Origin: Candidatus Omnitrophota bacterium
GTDB lineage: Bacteria > Omnitrophota > Gorgyraeia > Gygaellales > JAHJCI01
Reading direction: 5' to 3'
Assembly: GCA_016783355.1 (NCBI GenBank)
Contig: JADHWR010000032.1
Coordinates: forward strand, 1 to 14,212
DNA length: 14,212 nucleotides
Every line of letters starts with the position of its first letter. The first letter of the stretch is position 1. Under the pieces are notes generated by a model, which worked only from the letters and a program-made list of their open reading frames with translations, did not search any database and was not told where the DNA came from. Of the stretch, positions 1 to 7,065 are shown piece by piece. The position numbers were made by a program, and so were the translations under genes.

Positions 1-324
1 CCTGAGGGAAAAATTGCTGTAGATATTGGGCCGGGGACAGTAGAGTTATTTGAGCAGAAGTTAAAGGCGGCAAAGACAATAGTTTGGAATGGACCTTTGG
101 GGATTTTTGAGATAGATGCCTTTAGTCAGGGAACAAAGCAGATTGCCGGGTTTCTCGCGGGATTAGAAGCAACAACGATTATTGGTGGTGGTGATACTGC
201 AGCAGCAGTTGTCAAGTTCGGGTTAGAGAAAAAAATGACCCATATTTCTACAGGCGGAGGGGCAAGCCTGGAGTTTCTTGAAGGAAAGATTTTACCGGGA
301 ATCGCAGCACTTACGGAAAAATGA
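1..324 (+). CDS. pgk: Phosphoglycerate kinase, C-terminal part (5' end outside window)
   Basis: Glycolytic enzyme that transfers phosphate between 1,3-bisphosphoglycerate and ADP to give 3-phosphoglycerate and ATP in the cytoplasm. The reading frame is open from base 1, so the gene begins upstream; 107 residues of a roughly 390-residue protein are visible. Seen directly: the nucleotide-binding C-domain signatures VWNGPLG, the glycine-rich IGGGDTAAAV loop, and the terminal STGGGASLEFLEGK motif, all typical of PGK. An internal ATG at 97 is not a start, because the conserved sequence continues upstream of it in the same frame. The TGA stop (322-324) overlaps the ATG of tpiA (321-323) as ATGA, so the two are probably translationally coupled. 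Confidence 0.97.
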   Translation, partial: PEGKIAVDIGPGTVELFEQKLKAAKTIVWNGPLGIFEIDAFSQGTKQIAGFLAGLEATTIIGGGDTAAAVVKFGLEKKMTHISTGGGASLEFLEGKILPGIAALTEK

Positions 325-1085
325 GACGATTAATTATTGCTGGAAATTGGAAGATGAACAAAACGATAAAAGAAGGCGAGGACTTAATTGTCAGCTTTAA
401 GCGCAGGCTTTATAATATTGAGAATATAGACATTGTTTTGTGTCCTCCTTATACCTTACTTTCTTCTCTGTCTGATATGCTCATCTCATCAAATATAAAA
501 TTAGGCGCACAGGATCTTTTTTGGGAAAATAAAGGAGCGTATACGGGTAAGATTTCTGCCTCTCAGCTCAAAGACGTTGGTTGTCAATATGTAATTATCG
601 GCCATTCGGAAAGAAGGCATTATTTTGGGGAAACCGATGAGATGGTGAACAAAAAGATTAAGGCAGCAATAAAGTCAGCTCTGGTTCCCATAGTTTGCGT
701 AGGCGAGACATTGTCGCAAAGAGAACAGAATCAGACCTTTGAAGTAATCAAGGGGCAGATTCAGGAGGGATTTAAAGACTTCTCTCAAGAGGAGATAAAG
801 AATCTTGTCATTGCCTATGAGCCAGTTTGGGCAATTGGAACAGGAAGGAATGCTACTGCCGAGCAGGCAGAGGAGGTACAGGTTTATATCCGCAATTTAT
901 TAGCAGAAATATATGATAAAGATATTGCCCAGGGTATTCGTATCCAATACGGCGGAAGCGTTAAGCCAGAGAACATTGAACAGTTGATTCAACAACCGGA
1001 TATAGACGGCGCATTAGTCGGTGGAGCAAGCTTAGAAGCAGATTCATTTAGTCAGATTATTGAAAAATGTATACCTTTTTCTTGA
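321..1085 (+). CDS. tpiA: Triose-phosphate isomerase
   Basis: Interconverts dihydroxyacetone phosphate and glyceraldehyde 3-phosphate in glycolysis and gluconeogenesis. The 254-residue length is normal for the family. Active-site residues are all visible: Lys11 in AGNWKMN, His95 in IIGHSERR, Glu167 in AYEPVWAIGTG (the mobile loop 6 follows), and the phosphate-binding YGGSV (210-214) and ALVGGASL (231-238) segments. The start is fixed by the ATGA overlap with pgk and by the GNWKMN motif beginning at residue 8. The 3' end overlaps secG by 19 bases. The pgk-tpiA-secG order is common in bacteria, so this is a housekeeping operon. Nothing unusual is seen in the protein. Confidence 0.98.
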   Translation: MRRLIIAGNWKMNKTIKEGEDLIVSFKRRLYNIENIDIVLCPPYTLLSSLSDMLISSNIKLGAQDLFWENKGAYTGKISASQLKDVGCQYVIIGHSERRHYFGETDEMVNKKIKAAIKSALVPIVCVGETLSQREQNQTFEVIKGQIQEGFKDFSQEEIKNLVIAYEPVWAIGTGRNATAEQAEEVQVYIRNLLAEIYDKDIAQGIRIQYGGSVKPENIEQLIQQPDIDGALVGGASLEADSFSQIIEKCIPFS

Positions 1086-1390
1086 TTATTCACATTATTA
1101 CCTGTACTCTTTTGATTGCGGTAATACTCATCCAGCGCGGCCGGGGAGGAGGGTTGGTGGAGTCATTTTCAGGTGTTGAGTCAATGTTTGGGCCAAACAC
1201 AAATGTGTTTTTAGTCCGTGTCACGACAGTATTAGCAACAATCTTTATGGTTGCTTCAATTACATTGGCAGTTATCTCGGCGCACCAGAGCCGTTCACTG
1301 ATGGAGAAGAAAGCAACCCAACGCTTATCAGAACAGGGTGTTGCACAAGAACCTCAGATTCCACAGGAAAATACATCTATTCCTGAATAA
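1067..1390 (+). CDS. secG: Preprotein translocase subunit SecG
   Basis: Small membrane subunit of the SecYEG channel that assists SecA-driven protein export. The 107-residue protein has the expected layout: a first membrane segment at about residues 3-23, a glycine-rich cytoplasmic loop with the family motif LIQRGRGGGL (21-30) and a conserved FGPNTNVFLVRVT stretch (41-53), a second membrane segment at about 48-70, then a polar Gln/Glu-rich tail of about 35 residues. The start overlaps the end of tpiA by 19 bases. The stop (1388-1390) lies just upstream of the binding-protein gene. The identification rests on the motif, topology, length and tpiA neighbourhood. Confidence 0.93.
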   Translation: MYTFFLIIHIITCTLLIAVILIQRGRGGGLVESFSGVESMFGPNTNVFLVRVTTVLATIFMVASITLAVISAHQSRSLMEKKATQRLSEQGVAQEPQIPQENTSIPE

Positions 1391-1410
1391 ATCCCTTATA
1401 TCTATATTTA

Positions 1411-1478
1411 CCCCATTAGAAGTAAGACGCCGAGGGCGACTGCCCCGCCAAATTCCGTGGCGGGGACTTCTAATGGGG
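1411..1478. repeat. 68-bp palindromic element with TTTA target duplication, inserted in signal-peptide region
   Basis: Perfect 13-bp inverted termini (1411-1423 and 1466-1478, CCCCATTAGAAGT and complement) enclose a second perfect 8-bp stem (1443-1450 with 1458-1465) and a small 4-bp hairpin (1428-1431 with 1435-1438), giving a three-way junction. TTTA flanks it on both sides (1407-1410 and 1479-1482). Element plus one TTTA is 72 bases, so it keeps frame. Its deletion joins NKSLISIF to ILFLTCATSAYA, a normal signal-peptide core. This suits a small non-autonomous element. The T-rich tract after it (1479-1492) means the RNA could also behave as a weak terminator before the transporter genes. 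Confidence 0.8.
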
Positions 1479-3038
1479 TTTATTCTTTTTTTAACCTGTG
1501 CCACCAGTGCATACGCAAAGGAATATGGTGATGCATTGGTGGTCGGCTCAATTTCCGATGCACGCACACTTGTTCCCATCCTTGCCTCTGATTCTGCCTC
1601 AGCAGATATTGTTGGTGTCGTCTTTAATGCCTTGATTAAGTATGACGAGAATCTAAATCTCGTCGGCGATCTTGCCGAGAGTTGGGAAATTGAGGATGGG
1701 GGAAGAATTATTATTTTCCATTTAAGAAAGGATGTGCTCTGGCACGATGGACATCAATTTAGTGCAAAAGATGTTGAGTTTACATATCAGATGCTCATTG
1801 ATCCGGATGTCCCCACTCCTTATAGCGGTGATTTTGAGAGAATTGAAAGAGTTGAACTCATCGATGATTATACAATCAAAATAGTCTACAAAGAAATTTT
1901 TGCACCTGCGTTTTCTTCCTGGACAATGCCTTTAATGCCAAGGCATATATTAGCAAATGAGGATTTAAGCCAAACAGAATTTAGTCGCAATCCAATTGGC
2001 ACCGGGCCGTATAAATTTAAATCTTGGAGAACACAGGAGAAGATTGAATTAGTCGCAAATGCAGATTATTTCGAGCACCGCCCTTTTATTAACCGTTATA
2101 TCTACCGCGTGATTCCTGACCAGGCAACCCTATTTCTGGAACTGCAGACAAAGAATGTGGATTTAACAGGACTCTCGCCCCTTCAGTATACCCGGCAGAC
2201 TGACACAGCCAAATTTAAGAAATACTTTCGAAAATTTTGCCTTCCGAGCTTTGGCTATACCTATTTAGGTTATAATTTAACCGATGTTCGCTTTAAGGAT
2301 AAGCGTGTGCGCCAAGCCCTAAATTATGCTGTTGATAAAAATGAGATTATTCAGACTGTTTTATTAGGATTAGGAAGGCAGTCGCTTGGCCCATTCCTTC
2401 CTCAATCCTGGGCATTTAATCCTCAGGTAAAAGCAATGCCTTTTAACCTGCAGCGCTCCAGAAGGCTTTTAAAAGAAGCAGGCTGGCAGGATACAGATGG
2501 TGATGGATGGCTGGATAAAAACGGCCAGATTTTCGAATTTACCATAATTACCAATCAGGGAAATGAGCAGAGGCTGAAGACGGCAGAGGTCATTCAACAC
2601 AGATTAGCAGGGGTTGGCATTAGAGTTAAGATTAAGGTTTTGGAATGGAGTGTATTTTTGGCTGAGTTTATTGATCGGCGAAATTTTGCGGCAGTGCTTC
2701 TGGGCTGGGGTATTGGAATAGAGCCTGATAATTTTGATATCTGGCATTCCTCAAAGACAGGTGAAGGTGAATTTAATTTTATAAGTTATAAAAATGAGGA
2801 GGTGGATCGACTCCTTGAAGAGGCGCGCGGGACATTTGACCGGAAAAGGAGAAAGTCCTGTTATCATCGTATCCATGAGATTATTTATGATGAGCAGCCT
2901 TATATGTTTTTATATATTGCTGATATTTTATCTATTGTCCATTCACGCTTTCAGGAAATTGTGCCTGCGCCAATTGGGATAAGATACAATTTGATTGATT
3001 GGTGGGTTCCTCGTGCACAACAAAGATATAAAAAATAA
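1473..3038 (+). CDS. Peptide-type ABC transporter substrate-binding protein (SBP_bac_5 family)
   Basis: Extracytoplasmic receptor that would deliver oligopeptides, dipeptides or a related solute to the permease encoded just downstream. About 521 residues from ATG 1473. Family hallmarks: an N-terminal GDALVVGS segment, LVGDLAESWEIEDGG, FHLRKDVLWHDGHQFSAKDVEF, a NPIGTGPYKF core motif, VRQALNYAVDK, and the acidic TDGDGWLDKNG loop near base 2500. The start is uncertain. The frame is open upstream to GTG 1338, inside secG; ATG 1473 gives a hydrophobic leader ending in AYA, but with no basic n-region and with the start inside a palindrome. The original start may be CTG 1383 with a 72-bp in-frame insertion in the signal sequence (see the repeat at 1411-1478). 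The cleavage site looks like signal peptidase I rather than a lipobox. Its stop overlaps the next start as TAATG. The substrate cannot be told from sequence. Confidence 0.92.
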   Translation: MGFILFLTCATSAYAKEYGDALVVGSISDARTLVPILASDSASADIVGVVFNALIKYDENLNLVGDLAESWEIEDGGRIIIFHLRKDVLWHDGHQFSAKDVEFTYQMLIDPDVPTPYSGDFERIERVELIDDYTIKIVYKEIFAPAFSSWTMPLMPRHILANEDLSQTEFSRNPIGTGPYKFKSWRTQEKIELVANADYFEHRPFINRYIYRVIPDQATLFLELQTKNVDLTGLSPLQYTRQTDTAKFKKYFRKFCLPSFGYTYLGYNLTDVRFKDKRVRQALNYAVDKNEIIQTVLLGLGRQSLGPFLPQSWAFNPQVKAMPFNLQRSRRLLKEAGWQDTDGDGWLDKNGQIFEFTIITNQGNEQRLKTAEVIQHRLAGVGIRVKIKVLEWSVFLAEFIDRRNFAAVLLGWGIGIEPDNFDIWHSSKTGEGEFNFISYKNEEVDRLLEEARGTFDRKRRKSCYHRIHEIIYDEQPYMFLYIADILSIVHSRFQEIVPAPIGIRYNLIDWWVPRAQQRYKK

Positions 3039-4021
3039 TGCTTAATTACATAATTCGCCGGCTAATCGGTATTATTCCATTATTGTTCGGTATAACTATT
3101 ATCAGTTTTGCCATTATTCATCTTGCGCCAGGTGAACCGACAACCCAGCAAGAGTTTATGACTCCACGGATATCTTCTGATACAAGAGCACGCCTGGCGC
3201 GGCTTTATGATTTGGATAAACCCCTTCATATTCAGTATTGGCACTGGTTAAAGAGATTTATTTGTTTAGATTTTGGAAGATCACTTGCGGATGGAAGAAG
3301 AGTAATTGATAAGATTTTAGAGAGAATCCCCGTTACTTTAACGATTAATATTCTGGCTTTAGTTTTGATTTTGTCTGTATCTATTCCCATTGGGGTAATC
3401 TCTGCAAGTAAGAGCGGCTCTCTTTTTGATAAGACATCAACAATTCTTGTCTTTATTGGTTTTGCCCTTCCCAGTTTCTGGATCGCCCTTCTTCTGATGC
3501 AACTTTTTTCTGTGAAACTTGGCTGGCTTCCCATCTCAGGGATTAAATCCCTGGATTTTGAATATCTTAGTTGGAGTGGAAAGTTATTAGATTTAATACA
3601 TCATTTGATTCTGCCTGTTTTTGTTTCAAGTATCGGCGGCTTGGCGGGATTTTCTCGTTACATCCGCCAAAATATGCTTGAGGTATTAAGCCAACCCTAT
3701 ATTACTGCGGCAAAGGCAAAGGGATTGTCCCGGCATCAAGTTTTATATCGCCATGCCTTCCCCAATGCACTTTTACCATTGGTAACAATTCTTGGTTTGT
3801 CTGTTCCCGGGCTTTTAGGCGGCAGTGTAATCTTTGAATCAATATTTGCCCTTCCCGGGATTGGAGAGTTATTTTACCGTGCAGTAATGATGCGCGACTA
3901 TAATCTGATTATGGCAGAGGTTGTTTTGGGTGCAATTTTGACGATGCTGGGAAATCTTACTGCTGATATTGCTTATGCCTATGTGGATCCCAGAATTAGG
4001 TATGGGGACGGTTCTCGCTAA
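3038..4021 (+). CDS. ABC transporter permease, OppB/DppB family
   Basis: Inner-membrane channel subunit that pairs with the OppC-like permease. 327 residues with the standard plan: first membrane helix at about 7-29, a periplasmic loop with the family motif LARLYDLDKPL, then five further hydrophobic segments (about 97-122, 134-158, 185-205, 245-265, 288-310). The cytoplasmic EAA coupling loop that docks on the ATPases is at 224-246 (AAKAKGL through HAFPNALLP). The start shares one base with the preceding stop (TAATG). The natural protein appears to end at DPRIRY (residue 322). The last five residues, GDGSR, and the stop codon come from a palindromic repeat starting at 4004, so this C-terminus is a by-product of an insertion. 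Confidence 0.95.
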   Translation: MLNYIIRRLIGIIPLLFGITIISFAIIHLAPGEPTTQQEFMTPRISSDTRARLARLYDLDKPLHIQYWHWLKRFICLDFGRSLADGRRVIDKILERIPVTLTINILALVLILSVSIPIGVISASKSGSLFDKTSTILVFIGFALPSFWIALLLMQLFSVKLGWLPISGIKSLDFEYLSWSGKLLDLIHHLILPVFVSSIGGLAGFSRYIRQNMLEVLSQPYITAAKAKGLSRHQVLYRHAFPNALLPLVTILGLSVPGLLGGSVIFESIFALPGIGELFYRAVMMRDYNLIMAEVVLGAILTMLGNLTADIAYAYVDPRIRYGDGSR

Positions 4022-4105
4022 GTACTTGTCTTACAAGGGGTTAAAAATAATTATTAATTTATCTTTATCTTGTTGTGTTACAATAAGTTAGCGAGAACCG
4101 TCCCC
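4004..4105. repeat. 102-bp element with 18-bp inverted termini between the two permease genes
   Basis: Termini 4004-4021 and 4088-4105 (GGGGACGGTTCTCGCTAA and complement) match perfectly. Each end carries an inner hairpin next to the arm: 4025-4029 with 4033-4037 on the left, and 4069-4076 with 4080-4087 on the right. The middle (4041-4066) is almost pure A/T. TAT is present on both sides (4001-4003 and 4110-4112), with four extra C residues on the right. The left arm supplies the last codons and stop of the upstream permease. The layout resembles a pair of REP sequences or a miniature insertion element. A third copy of the arm core is at 14177-14189. Confidence 0.8.
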
Positions 4106-4114
4106 CCCCTATAT

Positions 4115-4903
4115 ATGAAAGTATCATTAATTATAGGTATTTTAATTATCCTTATCCTGAGCGTCGTGGCTATCTTTGCCCCGCTAATTTGCCCCTATGA
4201 GCCATCTGCTATTGACCAGGATAGCCTGCTTATGTCACCTTCATCAAAGCATCTAATGGGAACAGATACTCTTGGCCGCGATTTATTGACGAGGATTCTC
4301 TATGGCGGGCGGATATCTTTGAGTATTGGGATTATTGCTGTGGGCATTGCTACGGTTATCGGTATTATCCTCGGTTCAATCGCCGGCTTTTACGGCCGGT
4401 GGATTGATTCATTAATTATGCGCTTTGTGGATTTGATGCTTTGCTTTCCGACATTCTTCCTTATTCTGGCAGTGGTTGCAATCTTAGGGCCATCTATCTT
4501 TAATATTATGGTAATTATTGGTTTAACCAGCTGGATGGGGACAGCGCGCTTGATTCGCGCCGAAATCCTCAGTCTTAAAGAGAGAGAATTTATTTTAGCA
4601 GCACGTGCTTATGGTGCCTCGCCTTTACGCATTATCCTGCGTCATCTTATCCCGAACAGCATTGGCCCGGTTCTTGTCAGCGCAATTCTGGGGATTGCAC
4701 ACGCAGTTCTTATTGAATCAGGCTTGAGCTTTCTTGGTTTAGGTGTTCAGCCGCCAATTCCCAGTTGGGGAAATATTTTAATTGAGGCAAAATCAACATT
4801 AGGGATCGCCTGGTGGCTGGCTTTATATCCTGGTTTATTTATTTTGATTACCATCCTTGGATTTAATCTGGCTGGAGAAGGATTAAGGCAAAAATATGAA
4901 TAA
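4115..4903 (+). CDS. ABC transporter permease, OppC/DppC family
   Basis: Second channel subunit of the importer, 262 residues from ATG 4115. The first membrane helix begins straight away (residues 3-25) and is followed by the family motif HLMGTDTLGRDLLTRILYGGRISL (47-70). Further hydrophobic segments lie at about 71-93, 113-142, 186-205 and 234-254. The EAA loop is at 162-184 (AARAYGASPLRIILRHLIPN), followed by SFLGLGVQPPIPSWGNIL. A TTG at 4070 would add 15 residues, but these are encoded by a repeat arm and are not credible. No Shine-Dalgarno sequence precedes ATG 4115, because a repeat with eight C residues lies directly upstream. Removing the repeat would bring this ATG into an ATGA overlap with the upstream permease. 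The end overlaps the next gene by 8 bases. Confidence 0.95.
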   Translation: MKVSLIIGILIILILSVVAIFAPLICPYEPSAIDQDSLLMSPSSKHLMGTDTLGRDLLTRILYGGRISLSIGIIAVGIATVIGIILGSIAGFYGRWIDSLIMRFVDLMLCFPTFFLILAVVAILGPSIFNIMVIIGLTSWMGTARLIRAEILSLKEREFILAARAYGASPLRIILRHLIPNSIGPVLVSAILGIAHAVLIESGLSFLGLGVQPPIPSWGNILIEAKSTLGIAWWLALYPGLFILITILGFNLAGEGLRQKYE

Positions 4904-5687
4904 TCTATTAGAAATAAAAAATCTTGAGATTGAGTTTAGAGGGCCAAAAAAGAGAATTCCTGCGGTAGAGGGAATAAGCCTTGCAGTTCGTAAAAATGAG
5001 ATTGTTGGAATTGTCGGTGAATCTGGCTCAGGAAAGACAGTTACAACACTTGCAATTACACGCATATTGCCTTCTACGGCACAGGTTACGAGGGGTGAGA
5101 TTTTTTTTGAAGGCAATGATTTATTAAAGATGCCAGAGGAGGAACTAAGGCACATTCGCGGCACAAAGATTGTTTATATCTTTCAGGAAGCAACAATGTA
5201 TTTGAATCCGCTTTTAACTGTCGGTGCTCAGGTTGCGGAGACAATCCTCCTTCACTTTCGATGTAGTCAAAAAGAGGCAAAGCACAAAGCGCAAGAGCTT
5301 TTAAGAAAGGTTTGTCTTCCCCGGCCAGAGGAGATTATGCTTGATTATCCGCATCAGCTTTCTGGCGGGATGAATCAGAGGATAATGATTGCTCATGTCC
5401 TTTGCTCAACCCCCCAATTGCTTATTGCTGATGAGCCAACAGCAAATCTGGATCTGGACACAGAAGAGGAGATTCTTAATCTAATTTTTAATTTACAAAA
5501 AGAGCTTGGTTTTTCCTGCATCTTTATTAGTCACAACCTTGGTTTAATTAAAAGACTATGTCAGCGTGTTTATGTAATGTATAGGGGAAAAATAGTAGAG
5601 GAGGGGGCTTTGTCTGAGATTTTTGCCCAACCCATTCATCCACATACTCAAGCACTGGTAAACGCCCACTTGAGACTTACTGAATAA
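4896..5687 (+). CDS. ABC transporter ATP-binding protein, OppD/DppD family
   Basis: One of the two cytoplasmic ATPases that power the importer. 263 residues. Seen: Walker A GESGSGKT (41-48), Q-loop FQE (96-98), ABC signature QLSGGMNQR (154-162), Walker B LLIADEPTANLD (175-186), and H-loop ISHN with His213. The C-terminus carries only a short form of the oligopeptide-transporter extension (PIHPHTQALVNAHL), typical of OppD/DppD, and the protein is shorter than the usual 320 or so residues. The signature has Met in place of the usual Gln after SGG, a common variant in OppD proteins. The start overlaps the upstream permease by 8 bases. The stop codon lies at the edge of a perfect palindrome (5686-5720). 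Confidence 0.95.
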   Translation: MNNLLEIKNLEIEFRGPKKRIPAVEGISLAVRKNEIVGIVGESGSGKTVTTLAITRILPSTAQVTRGEIFFEGNDLLKMPEEELRHIRGTKIVYIFQEATMYLNPLLTVGAQVAETILLHFRCSQKEAKHKAQELLRKVCLPRPEEIMLDYPHQLSGGMNQRIMIAHVLCSTPQLLIADEPTANLDLDTEEEILNLIFNLQKELGFSCIFISHNLGLIKRLCQRVYVMYRGKIVEEGALSEIFAQPIHPHTQALVNAHLRLTE

Positions 5688-5720
5688 CCTTTGTCCCACC
5701 TCGGAGGTGGGACAAAGGTT
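5686..5720. repeat. 35-bp near-perfect palindrome between the two ATPase genes
   Basis: Seventeen-base arms 5686-5702 and 5704-5720 (AACCTTTGTCCCACCTC and complement) around one central G, folding into a 16-bp stem with a CGG loop. It contains the last two bases of the OppD-like stop and ends three bases before the OppF-like ATG. Only three T residues follow, so a terminator role is doubtful. A repeat element at a gene junction is the better reading. Confidence 0.7.
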
Positions 5721-5723
5721 TAG

Positions 5724-6437
5724 ATGGGACAGGTTTTTGAAATGGCGAGTTCAATAGTCGAGGTTAAGAATTTAAAGAAATATTTTGCTGTTGAGCGAGG
5801 AATTTTCAAAAAAGCTAAAGGTGTTATTAAGGCAGTGGACGGAGTAAGCCTTTCTCTTAAGAAGGGTCAGACACTCGGCCTTGTAGGAAAATCTGGTTGT
5901 GGCAAAACGACATTAGCGAGGTTATTGGGAGGAATCATTCCTCCCACAGCGGGTGAAATTATCTACAATTCTCAAGAGATAAGCAATTTACACAAGGACA
6001 TACAGATTATCTTCCAGAATCCATACCAGAGCCTTAATCCAAAGATGCGTATATGGGATATTCTTCTTGAGCCTTTGGTTATTCACCGATTGAGCAGAAA
6101 CAGAGAGCGTAAGAGCAGGGTTGTTGAGATGCTAAAGAGGGTAGGCTTGGATGAGGAATGTTTGTTGCGTTGGCCCATCCAGTTTAGCGGTGGTCAGCGC
6201 CAGCGTATCTCTTTAGCACGCGCCTTGATTTTAGAGCCAAAATTTTTGGTCCTTGATGAGCCTGTCTCAAGCCTTGATTTAACATTACAGGTCGAGATTA
6301 TAGAGTTATTAAAGAACCTAAAGAGAGACTTTAATCTTAGCTATATCTTTATCAGCCACAATCTATCTGTTGTTCGCCAGATAGCTGATCAGATTTATGT
6401 AATGGATAATGGTAAAATCTCTGAGAAGATTTTCTGA
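5724..6437 (+). CDS. ABC transporter ATP-binding protein, OppF/DppF family, short C-terminus
   Basis: Second ATPase of the peptide importer, forming a heterodimer with the OppD-like subunit. 237 residues. Seen: Walker A GKSGCGKT (55-62), Q-loop FQNPYQSLNP (97-106), signature QFSGGQRQR (153-161), Walker B FLVLDEPVSSLD (174-185), and H-loop His212. The FQNPYQSLNP and VSSLD wording is typical of OppF/DppF. The protein stops right after the NBD (MDNGKISEKIF) and lacks the usual C-terminal extension with its HPYT motif. I see no continuation in another frame, so this looks like a natural short form rather than a frameshift. ATG 5724 has an AAAGG five bases upstream that belongs to the palindrome; ATG 5742 (MASSIVEVKNL) is an equally plausible start. 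Confidence 0.93.
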   Translation: MGQVFEMASSIVEVKNLKKYFAVERGIFKKAKGVIKAVDGVSLSLKKGQTLGLVGKSGCGKTTLARLLGGIIPPTAGEIIYNSQEISNLHKDIQIIFQNPYQSLNPKMRIWDILLEPLVIHRLSRNRERKSRVVEMLKRVGLDEECLLRWPIQFSGGQRQRISLARALILEPKFLVLDEPVSSLDLTLQVEIIELLKNLKRDFNLSYIFISHNLSVVRQIADQIYVMDNGKISEKIF

Positions 6438-6466
6438 TTGCCTTGAAGGATAAATGTGTATATAAT
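6438..6466 (+). promoter_or_regulatory. Candidate sigma70-type promoter for marC-like gene
   Basis: A perfect TATAAT at 6461-6466 is preceded, with a 17-base spacer, by TTGCCT at 6438-6443, a 4-of-6 match to TTGACA. A start about seven bases downstream of the -10 box would fall at or just before ATG 6475, so the transcript would be leaderless or nearly so. This agrees with the absence of any Shine-Dalgarno sequence there. It is placed where the transporter operon ends. The prediction is from consensus match only. Confidence 0.45.
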
Positions 6467-6474
6467 ATCAACCT

Positions 6475-7059
6475 ATGTGCTATAAGATTATTTTAAGTTT
6501 CATTCCCTTATTTGTCGCTGTCGATGCATTAGGTAATATTCCCTCTTTTATTTCATTAAGCGAGGGCTTTACGTCAAAACAGCGCCGCCATGTTGTTAAT
6601 GAGTCAATAGCCATTGCTACGCTGGCAGCTGTTCTCTTTATCTTTATTGGTAAAAGGATTTTACAAATCATAGGAATTACTGCTTCGGATTTTAAGATTG
6701 CCGGAGGCATCCTTCTTTTGGTGCTTTCAATCTATTTTTTGCTTCCCGGAAAGAAGAGATTTTTTTCCTCGCAGGCGCAACATATAGGAATATTTCCTCT
6801 GGCCGCGCCTTTAATCACCGGCCCCGCAGTTTTGACGACCAGCTTAATCTTATTAGATAGCTTCGGCCCGTTGCTGACATTGTCGTCATTAATCCTGAAT
6901 ATGCTTATTGCCTGGATATTTTTTCTGGGTTCAGTAAAGATTTTGCGTTTTATCGGTGAAGCAGGGCTTTGCGCCATATCTTCAATAAGCGATATAATAT
7001 TAGCTGCTTATGCCCTGATGCTAATTCACCGCGGGATAAACGAGATATTCTTTTTTTGA
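6475..7059 (+). CDS. MarC family (UPF0056) integral membrane protein
   Basis: Polytopic inner-membrane protein of the MarC family, whose transport or other role is not settled; the old link to multiple antibiotic resistance was not upheld. 194 residues with six hydrophobic segments at about 3-23, 43-63, 70-91, 104-126, 135-155 and 168-188. Two family motifs are visible: LFVAVDALGNIPSF near the N-terminus and FPLAAPLITGPAVLTT (107-122), the second repeat-like GP segment typical of MarC. The start at 6475 is supported by the first motif beginning about ten residues in, as usual for this family. It has no ribosome binding site and follows a TATAAT box. Six bases separate its stop from the next gene, so the two are likely co-transcribed. 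Confidence 0.88.
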   Translation: MCYKIILSFIPLFVAVDALGNIPSFISLSEGFTSKQRRHVVNESIAIATLAAVLFIFIGKRILQIIGITASDFKIAGGILLLVLSIYFLLPGKKRFFSSQAQHIGIFPLAAPLITGPAVLTTSLILLDSFGPLLTLSSLILNMLIAWIFFLGSVKILRFIGEAGLCAISSISDIILAAYALMLIHRGINEIFFF

Positions 7060-7065
7060 AGACGA

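Noticed and set aside
1338..1472. GTG start at 1338 for the binding protein (566 residues)
   Set aside because: It lies deep in secG in another frame, and the residues before about 1383 do not resemble a signal peptide. The open frame there is better explained by the in-frame insertion and a start at 1383 or 1473.
1411..1492. Dedicated intrinsic terminator after secG
   Set aside because: The hairpin plus T-tract looks like one, but the T-rich bases encode the signal-peptide core and the hairpin has flanking duplications. Insertion explains it better; some termination activity remains possible.
4070..4114. TTG start adding 15 residues to the OppC-like permease
   Set aside because: Those codons are the right arm of the inverted repeat and an eight-C run, with no family similarity. 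The membrane helix begins right after ATG 4115.
5686..5722. Intrinsic terminator between the two ATPase genes
   Set aside because: Only three T residues follow the stem, and the two ATPases must be co-expressed.
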